Translations under genes and position numbers: made by a program | Part shown: piece by piece, positions 1 to 8,245 of the stretch | How positions within the stretch are numbered: the first letter of the stretch is position 1 | How the letters are laid out: each line of letters starts with the position of its first letter | NCBI GenBank assembly: GCA_964585585.1 | Contig: CAZPEL010000003.1 | Coordinates: 1-39,879, forward strand | Direction: 5' to 3' | Length of the DNA: 39,879 bases | Source of the DNA: CAZNAQ01 sp964585585 | Lineage (GTDB): Bacteria; Patescibacteriota; Patescibacteriia; Patescibacteriales; JAGXOH01 | Notes under the pieces: model-generated | The model's input: only the letters and a program-made list of their open reading frames with translations | What the model was told of the DNA's origin: nothing | Database searches by the model: none

Positions 1-72
1 TGTATTTATAAATATATACCCAAAAATGATTTTTGTCAACCCTTATTACAAATTCACAAATAATATTTTATT

Positions 73-109
73 AAAAAATGCTTGAATTCCTTTGTAGAGA
101 ATTCAAGCA
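73..109 (-). terminator. Rho-independent terminator after truB
   Basis: An 11-bp perfect inverted repeat (79-89 with 99-109, 9-nt loop) is followed on the minus strand by six T residues (73-78). It lies 27 bp past the truB stop, so it should end the acyP-truB transcript. Nothing else recognisable lies in bases 1-72. Confidence 0.85.
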
Positions 110-135
110 AGTTTAACAGTTGAATGATTTAACAG

Positions 136-804
136 TTAAATTAAATACTCGGTCCAATTATCGGAAGTGAGCTTGCCCGGGTCTATCGCCCTTTCCAGTT
201 TGTGATCGCCCACGGTTGTTCTTTGTAGTTCTTGTAAATAAGCTCCGCACCCCAGGGCCTCTCCTATGTCATAGGCCAAGGTCCTTAGATAGGTGCCGGA
301 AGAGCATTTTGCCTTTATTTTCAATCCCGGAAAATCATAATCCAAGATTTCCAGAGAGTGAATGGTTATCGGCACCGCTTCTCTGGCTACTTCTTTTCCT
401 TGGCGGGCCAATTCATATAGTTTTTTACCTTTTATTTTTTTGGCGCTGTACATGGGCGGTATTTGTTTTTGCTCACCCTGAAAATCCCGCAGTGTTTCTC
501 GGACCTCTTTTTCGGTCGGAGGGGTAACTTCTTTGGTTTTCAAAACGGAGCCGGTCCGGTCGTAAGTATCGGTGGTCGTGCCCAGATAAAGGTCCGCTAT
601 GTATTCCTTGTCTGTTTTAACCAGGCCCTGGATCCTTTTGGTGGCTTCCCGCCCTATGGCCAGTATCAAAACTCCGCTGGCAAAGGGATCCAAGGTTCCG
701 GCGTGGCCGATCTTTTTGATTCCGGTTATTCTTCGCATTCGGTCCACCATGTCATGAGAGGTCGGGCCGACCGGCTTGTTTATTATTAAAAATCCGCTGG
801 ACAT
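136..804 (-). CDS. truB: tRNA pseudouridine(55) synthase TruB, short form
   Basis: TruB converts U55 of the tRNA T-loop to pseudouridine in the cytoplasm. The N-terminus shows the family signature NKPVGPTSHD, and GHAGTLDPFASGVL carries the catalytic aspartate (D39). The LGTTTDTYD and SGTYLRTLAYDIG blocks of the fold follow. I place the start at 804, giving 222 residues. The open frame extends further upstream, but that part is not TruB-like and overlaps acyP in another frame. The ATG at 804 sits 4 nt past the acyP stop, with a weak AGGAT upstream. E. coli TruB is about 314 residues, so this copy lacks the C-terminal PUA domain, as in other compact genomes. It appears co-transcribed with acyP. 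Identification is firm. Confidence 0.96.
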   Translation of the reverse strand: MSSGFLIINKPVGPTSHDMVDRMRRITGIKKIGHAGTLDPFASGVLILAIGREATKRIQGLVKTDKEYIADLYLGTTTDTYDRTGSVLKTKEVTPPTEKEVRETLRDFQGEQKQIPPMYSAKKIKGKKLYELARQGKEVAREAVPITIHSLEILDYDFPGLKIKAKCSSGTYLRTLAYDIGEALGCGAYLQELQRTTVGDHKLERAIDPGKLTSDNWTEYLI

Positions 805-808
805 AATC

Positions 809-1084
809 CTAAAAATTAACCTCGAATTCTTGATAACCCTTAAGATCGCTGGTGAATTCATGCTCCAAACTGTCCACTCTGGCGGAGCTGGGGCCGTGAT
901 GGCACCAGTCCAGCAGTTCCTGCAGTTTTTCTTTTTCTCCTTCGACATCCACATAAACGGATCCGTCGGATTGATTTTGCACTATTCCGGCCAGGCCTAA
1001 TTCCTTAGCTTTGTTTTTAGTGCTTTCTCGAAAAAATACTCCTTGAACTCTGCCTTGGATGGTCATGGTCACTCTTTGGATCAT
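809..1084 (-). CDS. acyP: Acylphosphatase
   Basis: This small cytoplasmic enzyme hydrolyses acyl phosphates such as carbamoyl- or 1,3-bisphosphoglycerate-type anhydrides. The 91 residues match the usual length. The phosphate-binding loop GRVQGVFFR (11-19) supplies the catalytic arginine R19, and N37 in VQNQSDGSV is the second catalytic residue. It is the first gene of a two-gene operon with truB, 4 nt apart. A promoter with TTGACT and TATTCT lies 26-50 bp upstream. The pairing with truB is probably only co-expression, as no functional link is known. Confidence in the family is high; the in vivo substrate is unknown. Confidence 0.95.
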   Translation of the reverse strand: MIQRVTMTIQGRVQGVFFRESTKNKAKELGLAGIVQNQSDGSVYVDVEGEKEKLQELLDWCHHGPSSARVDSLEHEFTSDLKGYQEFEVNF

Positions 1085-1110
1085 ATGTTTTTTTATTTAT
1101 AATTATCTTT

Positions 1111-1139
1111 AGAATAGTAATTACCCCGTATTTAGTCAA
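1111..1139 (-). promoter_or_regulatory. Sigma70-type promoter for acyP-truB
   Basis: On the minus strand TTGACT (1134-1139) and TATTCT (1111-1116) are separated by 17 bp. The -10 box lies 26 bp from the acyP start. It is back to back with the promoter of the DUF2905 gene. Confidence 0.6.
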
Positions 1140-1143
1140 ACTC

Positions 1144-1171
1144 TTGGAATTAAGGCGGGATCTGGTACAAT
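1144..1171 (+). promoter_or_regulatory. Promoter for the DUF2905 gene
   Basis: TTGGAA (1144-1149) and TACAAT (1166-1171) are spaced by 16 bp. The expected transcript begins about 20 nt before the ATG at 1198. Confidence 0.5.
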
Positions 1172-1197
1172 AAAAACAGAGTTATTAATTTTTATTT

Positions 1198-1407
1198 ATG
1201 GATCTTAGCAAAATTTTTATTATTTTGGGCTTGATCCTGGTGATTTTGGGGATTGTCTTTAAATTTCAACCTTTTAATTTGGGAAGATTGCCCGGAGACA
1301 TCCTGATTAAAAAGGAGAACTTCACTTTTTATTTTCCGGTGACCACCTTGATAATTTTGAGCGCGCTTATTTCTTTGTTAGTGGCTGTTTTCCGAAAATT
1401 TTTGTAG
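1198..1407 (+). CDS. DUF2905 family small membrane protein
   Basis: A 69-residue protein with two hydrophobic helices (about 5-23 and 45-65) flanking the conserved centre GRLPGDILIKKENFTFYFP. This pattern is diagnostic for DUF2905, a widespread family of two-helix inner-membrane proteins of unknown function. Length is normal for the family. There is no Shine-Dalgarno site, but a promoter lies close upstream. It is followed by about 130 non-coding bases and a terminator (1542-1574), so it is probably monocistronic. Family assignment is secure, function is not known. Confidence 0.9.
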   Translation: MDLSKIFIILGLILVILGIVFKFQPFNLGRLPGDILIKKENFTFYFPVTTLIILSALISLLVAVFRKFL

Positions 1408-1541
1408 ATTTTTAGTTTGATAATCTCGGAATTTTTGGCGTAATCCTTGATTTTCGGAAAAACAAGGGTACTCCCTTTCGAAAAACCACACTTGGTCGCT
1501 CGAGAGTCCGGAGATATGAATCGGGGTCAAGATAATTTTAG

Positions 1542-1574
1542 CCACCTTTTATTAAAAAAGGTGGTTTTTGTTTT
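1542..1574 (+). terminator. Rho-independent terminator after the DUF2905 gene
   Basis: A 9-bp stem (1542-1550 with 1556-1564), 5-nt loop and a T-rich tail (TTTTTGTTTT) on the plus strand. The 134 bp between the DUF2905 stop and this hairpin contain a small AAGGG-TACT-CCCTT hairpin near 1468-1482 but no convincing gene; they may be a 3' UTR or a small RNA. Confidence 0.85.
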
Positions 1575-1584
1575 GTTTAATTTA

Positions 1585-1593
1585 TGTTATAAT
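1585..1593 (+). promoter_or_regulatory. Extended -10 promoter for the membrane protein / pilB unit
   Basis: A TGT-TATAAT extended -10 box (1585-1593) lies just past the preceding terminator and about 80 bp before the ATG at 1675. No good -35 box is visible at standard spacing, which an extended -10 can tolerate. Confidence 0.5.
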
Positions 1594-1674
1594 TTTTATA
1601 CACAATCCCAAACAAGGAATTTTAAGAATTCTTTGCGTTGAGAAGGGAATTTTTAATTTAATAACATTAAAATT

Positions 1675-2679
1675 ATGAGTTTGTATCGAAACATTTTAAA
1701 ACAAGCCGCTCAGATCGTTTGGCGACATAAATTTTTATGGTTTTTTGGCTTTTTTGCCGCTTTTTTGGGCGGTTTTGGGGAATATGAATTGATGTTCAAC
1801 AGAGCCGATTCCGGTTTTGCCCAGAATTTTTTGATCAAATTTCAGCGTTTTCAAGAATTGAACATTTTTTCTTGGGAGTTTTGGGGTAATGCCGTGGACC
1901 TTTTTCAGGCCTCGCCCATTTCCATGGTGATAGTCATTGGCATGTTGTTGATCTTGTTGGCCTTGATAATATTCTTGATCTGGTTGGCCGTGGTTTCTCA
2001 GGTGGGGATAATTTTCAGCACCGGGCAGTTGATCGAAAGTAAAAAGAATTCCTCCAAGTTGAACATTCAAAAGGGTCTGGAATCCGGCATGAATCATTTT
2101 TGGCCGGTTTTGGCCTTAAACATTCTGTCCAAGTTGTTGCTTTTCTTGATCTTTTTCTTTTTGAGTTTAGTTTTTCTGTTTCTTATTCCCCAAAGTGGAC
2201 AATTATGGATCGAGGCCCTGTATGTACTGCTTTTTATTATTTTCCTTCCTATAGCTTTGATTGCGGCCTTTATTCTAAAATACTCCATTTGTTATGTGAT
2301 AATAGGCAAAGAGAGTTTGGTGAGTTCCATAGAAAAGGGCTGGAAGCTGTTCTTGCGTAATTGGTTAATAACCCTGGAAATGGCCTTGATATTGTTCTTT
2401 ATCACTTTTGCGGCCACCGTGGTTTTGCTCTTCGCCTCTTTGATCATTGCTATTCCGGTTTATTTCTTGATTGATTTGTTGGTAGTCTCGGGCGCTGGAG
2501 CTATTGGTTTTTGGGTGGTCGTGGCCATGCTTTTGTTAATGGCTCTGTTTGTGGCAGTGATCGGAGGCATGATCACCAGTTTTCGGATCTCTTCCTGGAC
2601 TACCCTGTTTGTTCGGATCAGTAGCCAAGAGGGGGGTTTAAGTAAGATTGTGAGATGGGCGGAAAAGATCAAGAGTTAA
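1675..2679 (+). CDS. Polytopic membrane protein of unknown function
   Basis: A 334-residue integral membrane protein with about six hydrophobic segments (near residues 20-38, 80-105, 140-165, 178-205, 230-262 and 275-300). A short basic N-terminus precedes a WRHKFLWFFGFFAAF motif at the membrane entry. A KGWKLFLRN segment in the second half resembles the loop of the glycerophosphodiesterase membrane domain/DUF975-like superfamily, but the match is loose. There is no signal peptide and no catalytic motif. The double pilB gene begins 25 bp downstream, so the two are probably co-transcribed and a role near the pilus or secretion machine is possible. That is inference from neighbourhood only. Confidence 0.8.
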   Translation: MSLYRNILKQAAQIVWRHKFLWFFGFFAAFLGGFGEYELMFNRADSGFAQNFLIKFQRFQELNIFSWEFWGNAVDLFQASPISMVIVIGMLLILLALIIFLIWLAVVSQVGIIFSTGQLIESKKNSSKLNIQKGLESGMNHFWPVLALNILSKLLLFLIFFFLSLVFLFLIPQSGQLWIEALYVLLFIIFLPIALIAAFILKYSICYVIIGKESLVSSIEKGWKLFLRNWLITLEMALILFFITFAATVVLLFASLIIAIPVYFLIDLLVVSGAGAIGFWVVVAMLLLMALFVAVIGGMITSFRISSWTTLFVRISSQEGGLSKIVRWAEKIKS

Positions 2680-2704
2680 AAAAATTTAAGGATATACAGA
2701 TATT

Positions 2705-5700
2705 ATGTCTGACAATTTCCAGTCAGTGGAAAATTTAATTCGGGCCTCCAAAGGCGAAAAGATGGATGAGGAAACCGTCCAGGGCAAATTTCAGAAAAAG
2801 AATAAGGAGATAAAGATAAAACAATTGGAGGAACAGACCAAAAAGCAGGCCCAGCAGATGGGCTTGCCTTATATTAATTTATTCGGATTTCCCTTAAGCC
2901 CCGAGGCCTTATCCCTGATCGAAGAAGAACAAGCCAATGAGCTGAATGCGGTTTGTTTCTATTATGACGGTAAGAATATGAGAATAGCCTCCACTAATCC
3001 GGAAAAAAAAGAGGTCAAGGAATTGTTAAAGGAAAAAGAAAAGGATCTTCATGTAAATGCTAAATTGTATTTGATATCCAAACATAGTTTGGATTATGCT
3101 TTAAAGGTTTATAAGAGTTTACCCAAAGTGGAGAATGTTCGGGGAGGAGTAAAAATAGAAGAAGAAGATCTAAAAAAATTCAAAGAAGAGATAACCGACT
3201 ATAAAAAGCTGGATGATAAAATAGGTGATGTTAATACCAGTAGTGTGGTAACCTTAATATTGGCCACCGCCATCAAAACCGATTCCAGTGATGTCCATAT
3301 CGAGGCGGAAGAGGACGGTATCAAAGTAAGGTTTAGGATCGACGGAGTCTTGCAGGAGGCGGCCAATATCGATAAGGACAAATGGAAAAAAATAGTTTCC
3401 AGGATGAAACTTTTGGCCGGAGTCAAGATAAATATCACCGACTCTCCGCAGGACGGCAGATACACCATATTTCTGGACCAGGAAGAGATCGAGGTAAGAA
3501 GTTCTTTCTTGCCCACCAATTACGGGGAGAGTGTGGTAATGAGACTTTTAAGGTCCAGCTCTATCAATGTGCCCTTTGAAGAATTGGGTTTAATGCCTCA
3601 GGCGCATGAGATCCTAAAAAGAGAGATGAAAAAGCCCAATGGTATGATCCTGACCACCGGCCCCACCGGATCCGGTAAGACCACCACCCTATATGCTATT
3701 TTAAAAAAATTGAACAATCCGGAGACTAAGATAATCACTTTGGAAAATCCGGTGGAATATCATTTGGAGGGCATCAACCAGAGCCAGGTGGAGCCGGACA
3801 AGGGCTATACTTTTGCCAAGGGTTTGCGTTCCATTTTGAGGCAGGACCCGGATATAGTTATGGTTGGTGAGATCCGGGACCTGGATACAGCCGAGATCGC
3901 CACCCAGGCCAGTTTGACCGGACATTTGGTTTTATCCACTTTACATACCAATGATTCTTCCGGAGTAGTGCCGCGTTTAATAGACATGGGAGTTAAACCC
4001 TATTTTTTAACTCCTTCTATCAACGCCATTATTGGGCAGCGCCTGGTTAGAAGACTCTGCCCCAAATGTAAAAAAGAACATGAATTAGAGGATGACGAGA
4101 GGGAAAAAGTGGAAAAGATATTGGCTGTTATCTCCCCCAAATCCGGAGTGGACACTCCTAATAAGATCCCCAAGATCTATAAGGTCGGAGACGGTTGTGA
4201 GCATTGCAACGGTATTGGCTACAAGGGAAGAGTGGGTATTTACGAGATCTTCACTATGGCCGATAACATCAAGCAGTTGGCGACCGATAACGCCCCGGCT
4301 TTTAAGATATTACAGCAAGCCATTGAGAACGGAATGGTCACCATGCTTCAAGATGGTGTTTTAAAAGCCCTGGACGGAGTTACCAGCTTGGACGAGGTTT
4401 ATCGGGTTATCGGTAAGACCGATTATATCGACACTTTGTATGATATTGTTATTTCCAAGACCTTTGGCCGGGGGGTAAAGCTGACTGAAAAAGAAATGAA
4501 TGAAGGTTGGGAAATGGCCATGAATATCAATGATGTGGACAAGGATAGGATATCCAATATTCCCAACAAGGAAATGGTCAATATTATTTTGGCCACGGCT
4601 ATAAAAAGTAATGCCGGGGATATTCATATTGAACCGGAAGCGGAAAGTGTTAAGGTTAGGTTTCGAATTGACGGCATCTTGCATGATTTCTTGGAGCTTT
4701 CCAAGGATCATTATTTGAATCTTCTTTCCCGGATCAAGATATTGGCCGGCTTCCCCACTAATGTGAAAAAAGCCACCTGGGACGGGCGTTTCAGTATCTT
4801 TATCAAAGATGACAAAATGGATTGCCGTGTTTCCATTATTTCCGGCGGTTACGGAGAAACGGTAGTTATCAGACTTTTGGCCAACCAGGCCGCTTCTTTG
4901 GATATGAAGGAACTGGGTATGCGTTCTTATGCCTTGGACCCGGTTAAAAAGTCCATGAAAAAGACTAAGGGTATAATAGTAAACACCGGTCCCACCGGAT
5001 CCGGTAAGACCACTACTCTTTACAGTATTTTGAATAAGCTAAACCAATCCGATGTCAAGATAATAACCATTGAGGATCCGATCGAATATCATTTAGAGGG
5101 AGTGATGCAGACCCAGGTCAATCCGGATGAGGGCTATACTTTTGCCAAAGCCATTAGATCTCTGTTGCGGCAGAATCCCAATATCATGATGGTGGGTGAG
5201 ATCCGGGACAAGGAAACTGCCGATGTGGCCATTGAGGCCAGTCAAACCGGGCATTTGGTTTTGTCCACTGTTCACGCCAATAGCGCGGCCGGAGCGGTAA
5301 CCCGTTTTATGACCTTGGATATAGACAAGCAGATCCTGGCCAATTCTTTGGAATGCACCATCGGGCAGCGCTTGGTCAGGAGGGTGTGCCCCAACTGCAA
5401 GGTCAAGGACGAAGTTTCCGAGGAAAGAATGGAGGAAGTTAAAAAATCCCTGGAAAATCTTCCCTCGGGAGTAAAGCCCCCGAAAAATTTGGAATTCTAT
5501 AAGGGTAAGGGATGTAAAGAATGCAACCATTTGGGCTATAAAGGTAGAGTGGGAGTCTATGAAGTGATCGAGATGAACGGCCCTATGCAGAAAATAGTCC
5601 AGAGAGATCATGTGACTTATTCGGAAATAGAGGAAGAGGCCGTAAAGCAGGGGACGGTTCTAATGTTCCAAGACGGTATATTAAAGGCCTTGGAGGGCAA

Positions 5701-5737
5701 AACCAGCCTGGATGAGATCTATCGAGTGATCCAATAA
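2705..5737 (+). CDS. Tandem PilB/GspE-type ATPase (two complete motor units in one chain)
   Basis: Type IV pilus/type II secretion assembly ATPases drive pilin polymerisation as cytoplasmic hexamers. This 1010-residue chain has an N-terminal domain (about 50-150) resembling the PilB/GspE N1 region and then two full motors. Unit 1 has Walker A GPTGSGKT at 319-326, a MVGEIRD Walker B, the His box GHLVLSTLHTND and a zinc site C452/C455/C498/C501. Unit 2 repeats all of these: Walker A at 762-769, MVGEIRD, GHLVLSTVHAN, and C895/C898/C937/C940. A linker (about 566-620) joins the units. An ordinary PilB has one unit and about 560 residues. No frameshift is involved; the frame is continuous. A weak AAGGA precedes the ATG. 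It follows the membrane protein gene by 25 bp and precedes the translin-like gene by 15 bp. Other pilus genes are not in the window. Confidence 0.95.
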   Translation: MSDNFQSVENLIRASKGEKMDEETVQGKFQKKNKEIKIKQLEEQTKKQAQQMGLPYINLFGFPLSPEALSLIEEEQANELNAVCFYYDGKNMRIASTNPEKKEVKELLKEKEKDLHVNAKLYLISKHSLDYALKVYKSLPKVENVRGGVKIEEEDLKKFKEEITDYKKLDDKIGDVNTSSVVTLILATAIKTDSSDVHIEAEEDGIKVRFRIDGVLQEAANIDKDKWKKIVSRMKLLAGVKINITDSPQDGRYTIFLDQEEIEVRSSFLPTNYGESVVMRLLRSSSINVPFEELGLMPQAHEILKREMKKPNGMILTTGPTGSGKTTTLYAILKKLNNPETKIITLENPVEYHLEGINQSQVEPDKGYTFAKGLRSILRQDPDIVMVGEIRDLDTAEIATQASLTGHLVLSTLHTNDSSGVVPRLIDMGVKPYFLTPSINAIIGQRLVRRLCPKCKKEHELEDDEREKVEKILAVISPKSGVDTPNKIPKIYKVGDGCEHCNGIGYKGRVGIYEIFTMADNIKQLATDNAPAFKILQQAIENGMVTMLQDGVLKALDGVTSLDEVYRVIGKTDYIDTLYDIVISKTFGRGVKLTEKEMNEGWEMAMNINDVDKDRISNIPNKEMVNIILATAIKSNAGDIHIEPEAESVKVRFRIDGILHDFLELSKDHYLNLLSRIKILAGFPTNVKKATWDGRFSIFIKDDKMDCRVSIISGGYGETVVIRLLANQAASLDMKELGMRSYALDPVKKSMKKTKGIIVNTGPTGSGKTTTLYSILNKLNQSDVKIITIEDPIEYHLEGVMQTQVNPDEGYTFAKAIRSLLRQNPNIMMVGEIRDKETADVAIEASQTGHLVLSTVHANSAAGAVTRFMTLDIDKQILANSLECTIGQRLVRRVCPNCKVKDEVSEERMEEVKKSLENLPSGVKPPKNLEFYKGKGCKECNHLGYKGRVGVYEVIEMNGPMQKIVQRDHVTYSEIEEEAVKQGTVLMFQDGILKALEGKTSLDEIYRVIQ

Positions 5738-5752
5738 TATAAATTCAAACCT

Positions 5753-6331
5753 ATGTCCCATATAAATTCGACTTTTATTAAAAAACTCCGGAAGGACTAT
5801 CATCAAAGAGAGGAGGAGAGGAAGAGAATAATAGAAGAGTCCAATCAACTCCTCCATGCTTCCAAAAGAGTTATTTTTGCCTTGCATCGAGAGGGAATAA
5901 AAGGAGCTCAAGACAGTTTTCAAAAAATTGAAAAGGGTTTTCAGGACCTGGAAAAGAAGTTCGGATTCAAAAGGTTGACTGAAGAGGGCTCTTTTAAGGC
6001 GGCCGCAGAAGAGTACGCCGAGGCCAAAATGTTTTTTAAGATCCTAAACGGAGAAAAATTGGATAAGACCAAGGAGGTAAACCTTCCCCTGGATAGTTAT
6101 CTGGGCGGGATGTGCGACCTGGTCGGGGAGTTAGTGCGCCTGGCCACGAACAGGGCCTCCTCCGGCCGGATGGAAGAGGTCAAGCAAATAAAAACCATGA
6201 TCTCGGAGATCATGGAGGAATTGATCCAATTCGACTTTACCGGTTATTTGCGGAATAAATACGACCAGGCCAAAACCGGCCTAAGAAAAATAGAGCAAAT
6301 GGATTACGAGATCAACTTAAAAAGCCAGTAA
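5753..6331 (+). CDS. Translin/TRAX family protein
   Basis: A 192-residue all-helical protein. The order of motifs matches the translin family: an N-terminal EESNQLLHASKRVIFALHREG helix pair, a central EYAEAKMFFKILNGE segment, then LPLDSYLGGMCDLVGELVRLA, and a C-terminal LRNKYDQAKTGLRKIEQMDYEI helix. Eukaryotic translin binds single-stranded RNA and DNA, and its partner TRAX is an RNase; archaeal and bacterial members are poorly known. I do not see a clear TRAX-type acidic catalytic set. It starts 15 bp after pilB and its stop lies 2 bp from that of ispG on the other strand. Family assignment rests on my motif recognition, so moderate-high confidence. Confidence 0.8.
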   Translation: MSHINSTFIKKLRKDYHQREEERKRIIEESNQLLHASKRVIFALHREGIKGAQDSFQKIEKGFQDLEKKFGFKRLTEEGSFKAAAEEYAEAKMFFKILNGEKLDKTKEVNLPLDSYLGGMCDLVGELVRLATNRASSGRMEEVKQIKTMISEIMEELIQFDFTGYLRNKYDQAKTGLRKIEQMDYEINLKSQ

Positions 6332-6333
6332 GG

Positions 6334-7395
6334 TTATTCTCGGCAGATATCTTCCGCTTCTTTTTTTAGTTCTTCCAAGATATTTTCTTTTTCTATAAAA
6401 CGATTGTCTTTTCCTTTCCTCATTATCATGGCCTTTTTGCCGGCACCGACCACGCCCAGGTCCACTTCTCCGGCTTCTCCGGGTCCGTTGACCACGCAAC
6501 CCATAACCGCTACTTTAAGCGGTTTTTTTATATCTTGAAGCATTTCCTCTACTTGGGGAGCCAACTCGGTCACATTGATACTGGCTCGGGCGCAAGTGGG
6601 GCAGCTGATTATTTGAACTCCTTTTTCCCTTAGTTCCAAAGTTTTTAAGATCTCCCAAGCCACTCGAACTTCTTCGACCGGATCCGTGCTCAGCGATATC
6701 CTCATAGTATCTCCTATGCCTTGAAGCAATAAATATCCCATGCCAATGGAGGATTTTATAGTTCCGGAGAATTTGGTCCCGGCCTCGGTTATTCCCAGGT
6801 GCAAGGGGTAATCCACTTGTTCGGACAGCAATTCATAGGCCTTGATGGTTCGGTGGATATCGGATGCTTTTAAAGCTATTACCAAGTTTTCAAAACCGTA
6901 TTTTTCCATAGTTTTGACACTTTTTAGGGCTGATTCCACCATGGCCTCGGCGGTCGCCCCGCCGTATTTATCCAGCATTTCTTGTTCCAGGGATCCGGCA
7001 TTGACTCCGACCCGGATCGGAACTCCTTTTTCTTGGGCTAATTTGATAATTCCTTCCAGTTCTTTTTGGGGAAAATTACCGGGATTTATTCTTAATTTAT
7101 CCACTCCTTGTTTTAGGGATTCCATAGCTATTTTTCCGGAAAAATGAATGTCAGCCACCAGGGGTATATTGATCTTTTCCTTGACTCGGCCCAATACTTG
7201 GCTGGATTCCAGGTCCGGTACCGCCACTCGAATGATTTCGCAACCCGCTTGCTCCAATTGCGAGATCTGTTCTACCGTGGCCTCTATGTCCCGGGTCGGG
7301 GTGTTGGTCATGGACTGGACGGCCACTGGATTATTTCCTCCGATCTTAACTTTGCCTATACTTATTTCCCGGCTCGTTTTTCTTTTTATATTCAT
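6334..7395 (-). CDS. ispG: 4-hydroxy-3-methylbut-2-enyl diphosphate synthase IspG (GcpE)
   Basis: IspG is the [4Fe-4S] enzyme that reductively opens MEcPP to HMBPP, the sixth MEP-pathway step after DXP synthase. The three cluster cysteines are visible at the expected spacing: C265 and C268 in CPTCARA and C300 in MGCVVNGPGEAGE, which also carries the fourth ligand, glutamate. The N-terminal TIM-barrel begins with the usual VAVQSMTNTPTRD. Length (353) is that of the short bacterial form. It begins 4 bp after ispH, so the enzymes for consecutive steps are co-transcribed. No Shine-Dalgarno is seen. Electrons would come from ferredoxin or flavodoxin; a flavodoxin gene is at 32472. Confidence 0.97.
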   Translation of the reverse strand: MNIKRKTSREISIGKVKIGGNNPVAVQSMTNTPTRDIEATVEQISQLEQAGCEIIRVAVPDLESSQVLGRVKEKINIPLVADIHFSGKIAMESLKQGVDKLRINPGNFPQKELEGIIKLAQEKGVPIRVGVNAGSLEQEMLDKYGGATAEAMVESALKSVKTMEKYGFENLVIALKASDIHRTIKAYELLSEQVDYPLHLGITEAGTKFSGTIKSSIGMGYLLLQGIGDTMRISLSTDPVEEVRVAWEILKTLELREKGVQIISCPTCARASINVTELAPQVEEMLQDIKKPLKVAVMGCVVNGPGEAGEVDLGVVGAGKKAMIMRKGKDNRFIEKENILEELKKEAEDICRE

Positions 7396-7399
7396 ATTT

Positions 7400-8242
7400 T
7401 TATAATTCTTTTAAAAAATCGATTATTTTTTGCACCTCCCAATCCGGAGCCGAAGTTCCGGAAACCACTCCGATGGTTTCATATGTTTTTATTTCCTCGG
7501 CTGGAAGTTCTGGGACGGAATTGATCCACCAGAGCTTTTGTCCGGAATCCTTGACTATCTCCGCCAGTCTGGTGGTATTGGCCGAGGTTCGGGAACCTAT
7601 TACTATCACTCCTTGGGTTTGCTTCAGTATTTGTTTTAATTCTTTTTGTCTATCCGAAACTTCATTGCAAATAGTATCCTCCCATTTGACCTTTTGCCCC
7701 TCTTCTTGCAGAACTTGGATCAGTTTTTCCACTTTATCTCTTTTTTTAGTGGTTTGGGCCACCACTCCTATGGCGGTATTGGCTTTGTCCATGTTTTTTA
7801 AGTCTCCCTCTTCTTCCGTGATCAAAGAGTTTTTTCCGGCGTATTCTTGGATCACTTGAGGTTCCGGATGATCTTTTTCTCCGATTATTATTACTTTATA
7901 ACCCTCGTCTTTTAGGGATTGGGCTCTTTTTTGGGCGGTTTGGACTATAGGGCAAGTAGTATCCTGGATTTCTATTCCCTTTTCTTGGGCTTGCTGCAGG
8001 GTTGTTTGCGATACTCCGTGGGCCTTGGTTATTACCAGACTGTTCGGTTCCGCCTCCTCCAGGGAGGAAATGAATTTGCCTCCATGATCCTCGATATGTT
8101 GGATAACCTCTTCATTGTGAACGATGTTACCCAAAAGAAAGACCGGTCTTTCTTTTTCTCGGTCCAGGGATTCCTTGGCCATATCAATGGACCTTCTGAC
8201 TCCAAAGCAGAAACCTATTTTTTGAGCTGTTATTATTTTCAT
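7400..8242 (-). CDS. ispH: 4-hydroxy-3-methylbut-2-enyl diphosphate reductase IspH (LytB)
   Basis: IspH performs the last MEP step, turning HMBPP into IPP and DMAPP with a [4Fe-4S] cluster. The cysteine ligands are C12 (KIGFCFGV), C97 (DTTCPIV) and C192 (TICNEVSDRQ). Substrate-binding motifs HNEEVI, AHGVS, GSRTSANTTRL and SGTSAPDW are present in order. Length 280 is slightly short but complete. It sits between dtd (3-bp gap) and ispG (4-bp gap) in one operon. No Shine-Dalgarno site precedes the ATG, so translation probably depends on coupling to dtd. Confidence 0.97.
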   Translation of the reverse strand: MKIITAQKIGFCFGVRRSIDMAKESLDREKERPVFLLGNIVHNEEVIQHIEDHGGKFISSLEEAEPNSLVITKAHGVSQTTLQQAQEKGIEIQDTTCPIVQTAQKRAQSLKDEGYKVIIIGEKDHPEPQVIQEYAGKNSLITEEEGDLKNMDKANTAIGVVAQTTKKRDKVEKLIQVLQEEGQKVKWEDTICNEVSDRQKELKQILKQTQGVIVIGSRTSANTTRLAEIVKDSGQKLWWINSVPELPAEEIKTYETIGVVSGTSAPDWEVQKIIDFLKEL

Positions 8243-8245
8243 GAT

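Noticed and set aside
805..954. 50-residue N-terminal extension of TruB
   Set aside because: It is not TruB-like, overlaps acyP in another frame, and the conserved start lies at 804.
1447..1641. A 64-codon open frame between the DUF2905 gene and the membrane protein gene
   Set aside because: It runs straight through a rho-independent terminator (1542-1574) and the promoter of the next gene, and has no protein-like pattern.
2705..5737. Two adjacent pilB genes or a frameshift artefact
   Set aside because: The reading frame is continuous through both units, with a normal linker and no stop or start between them.
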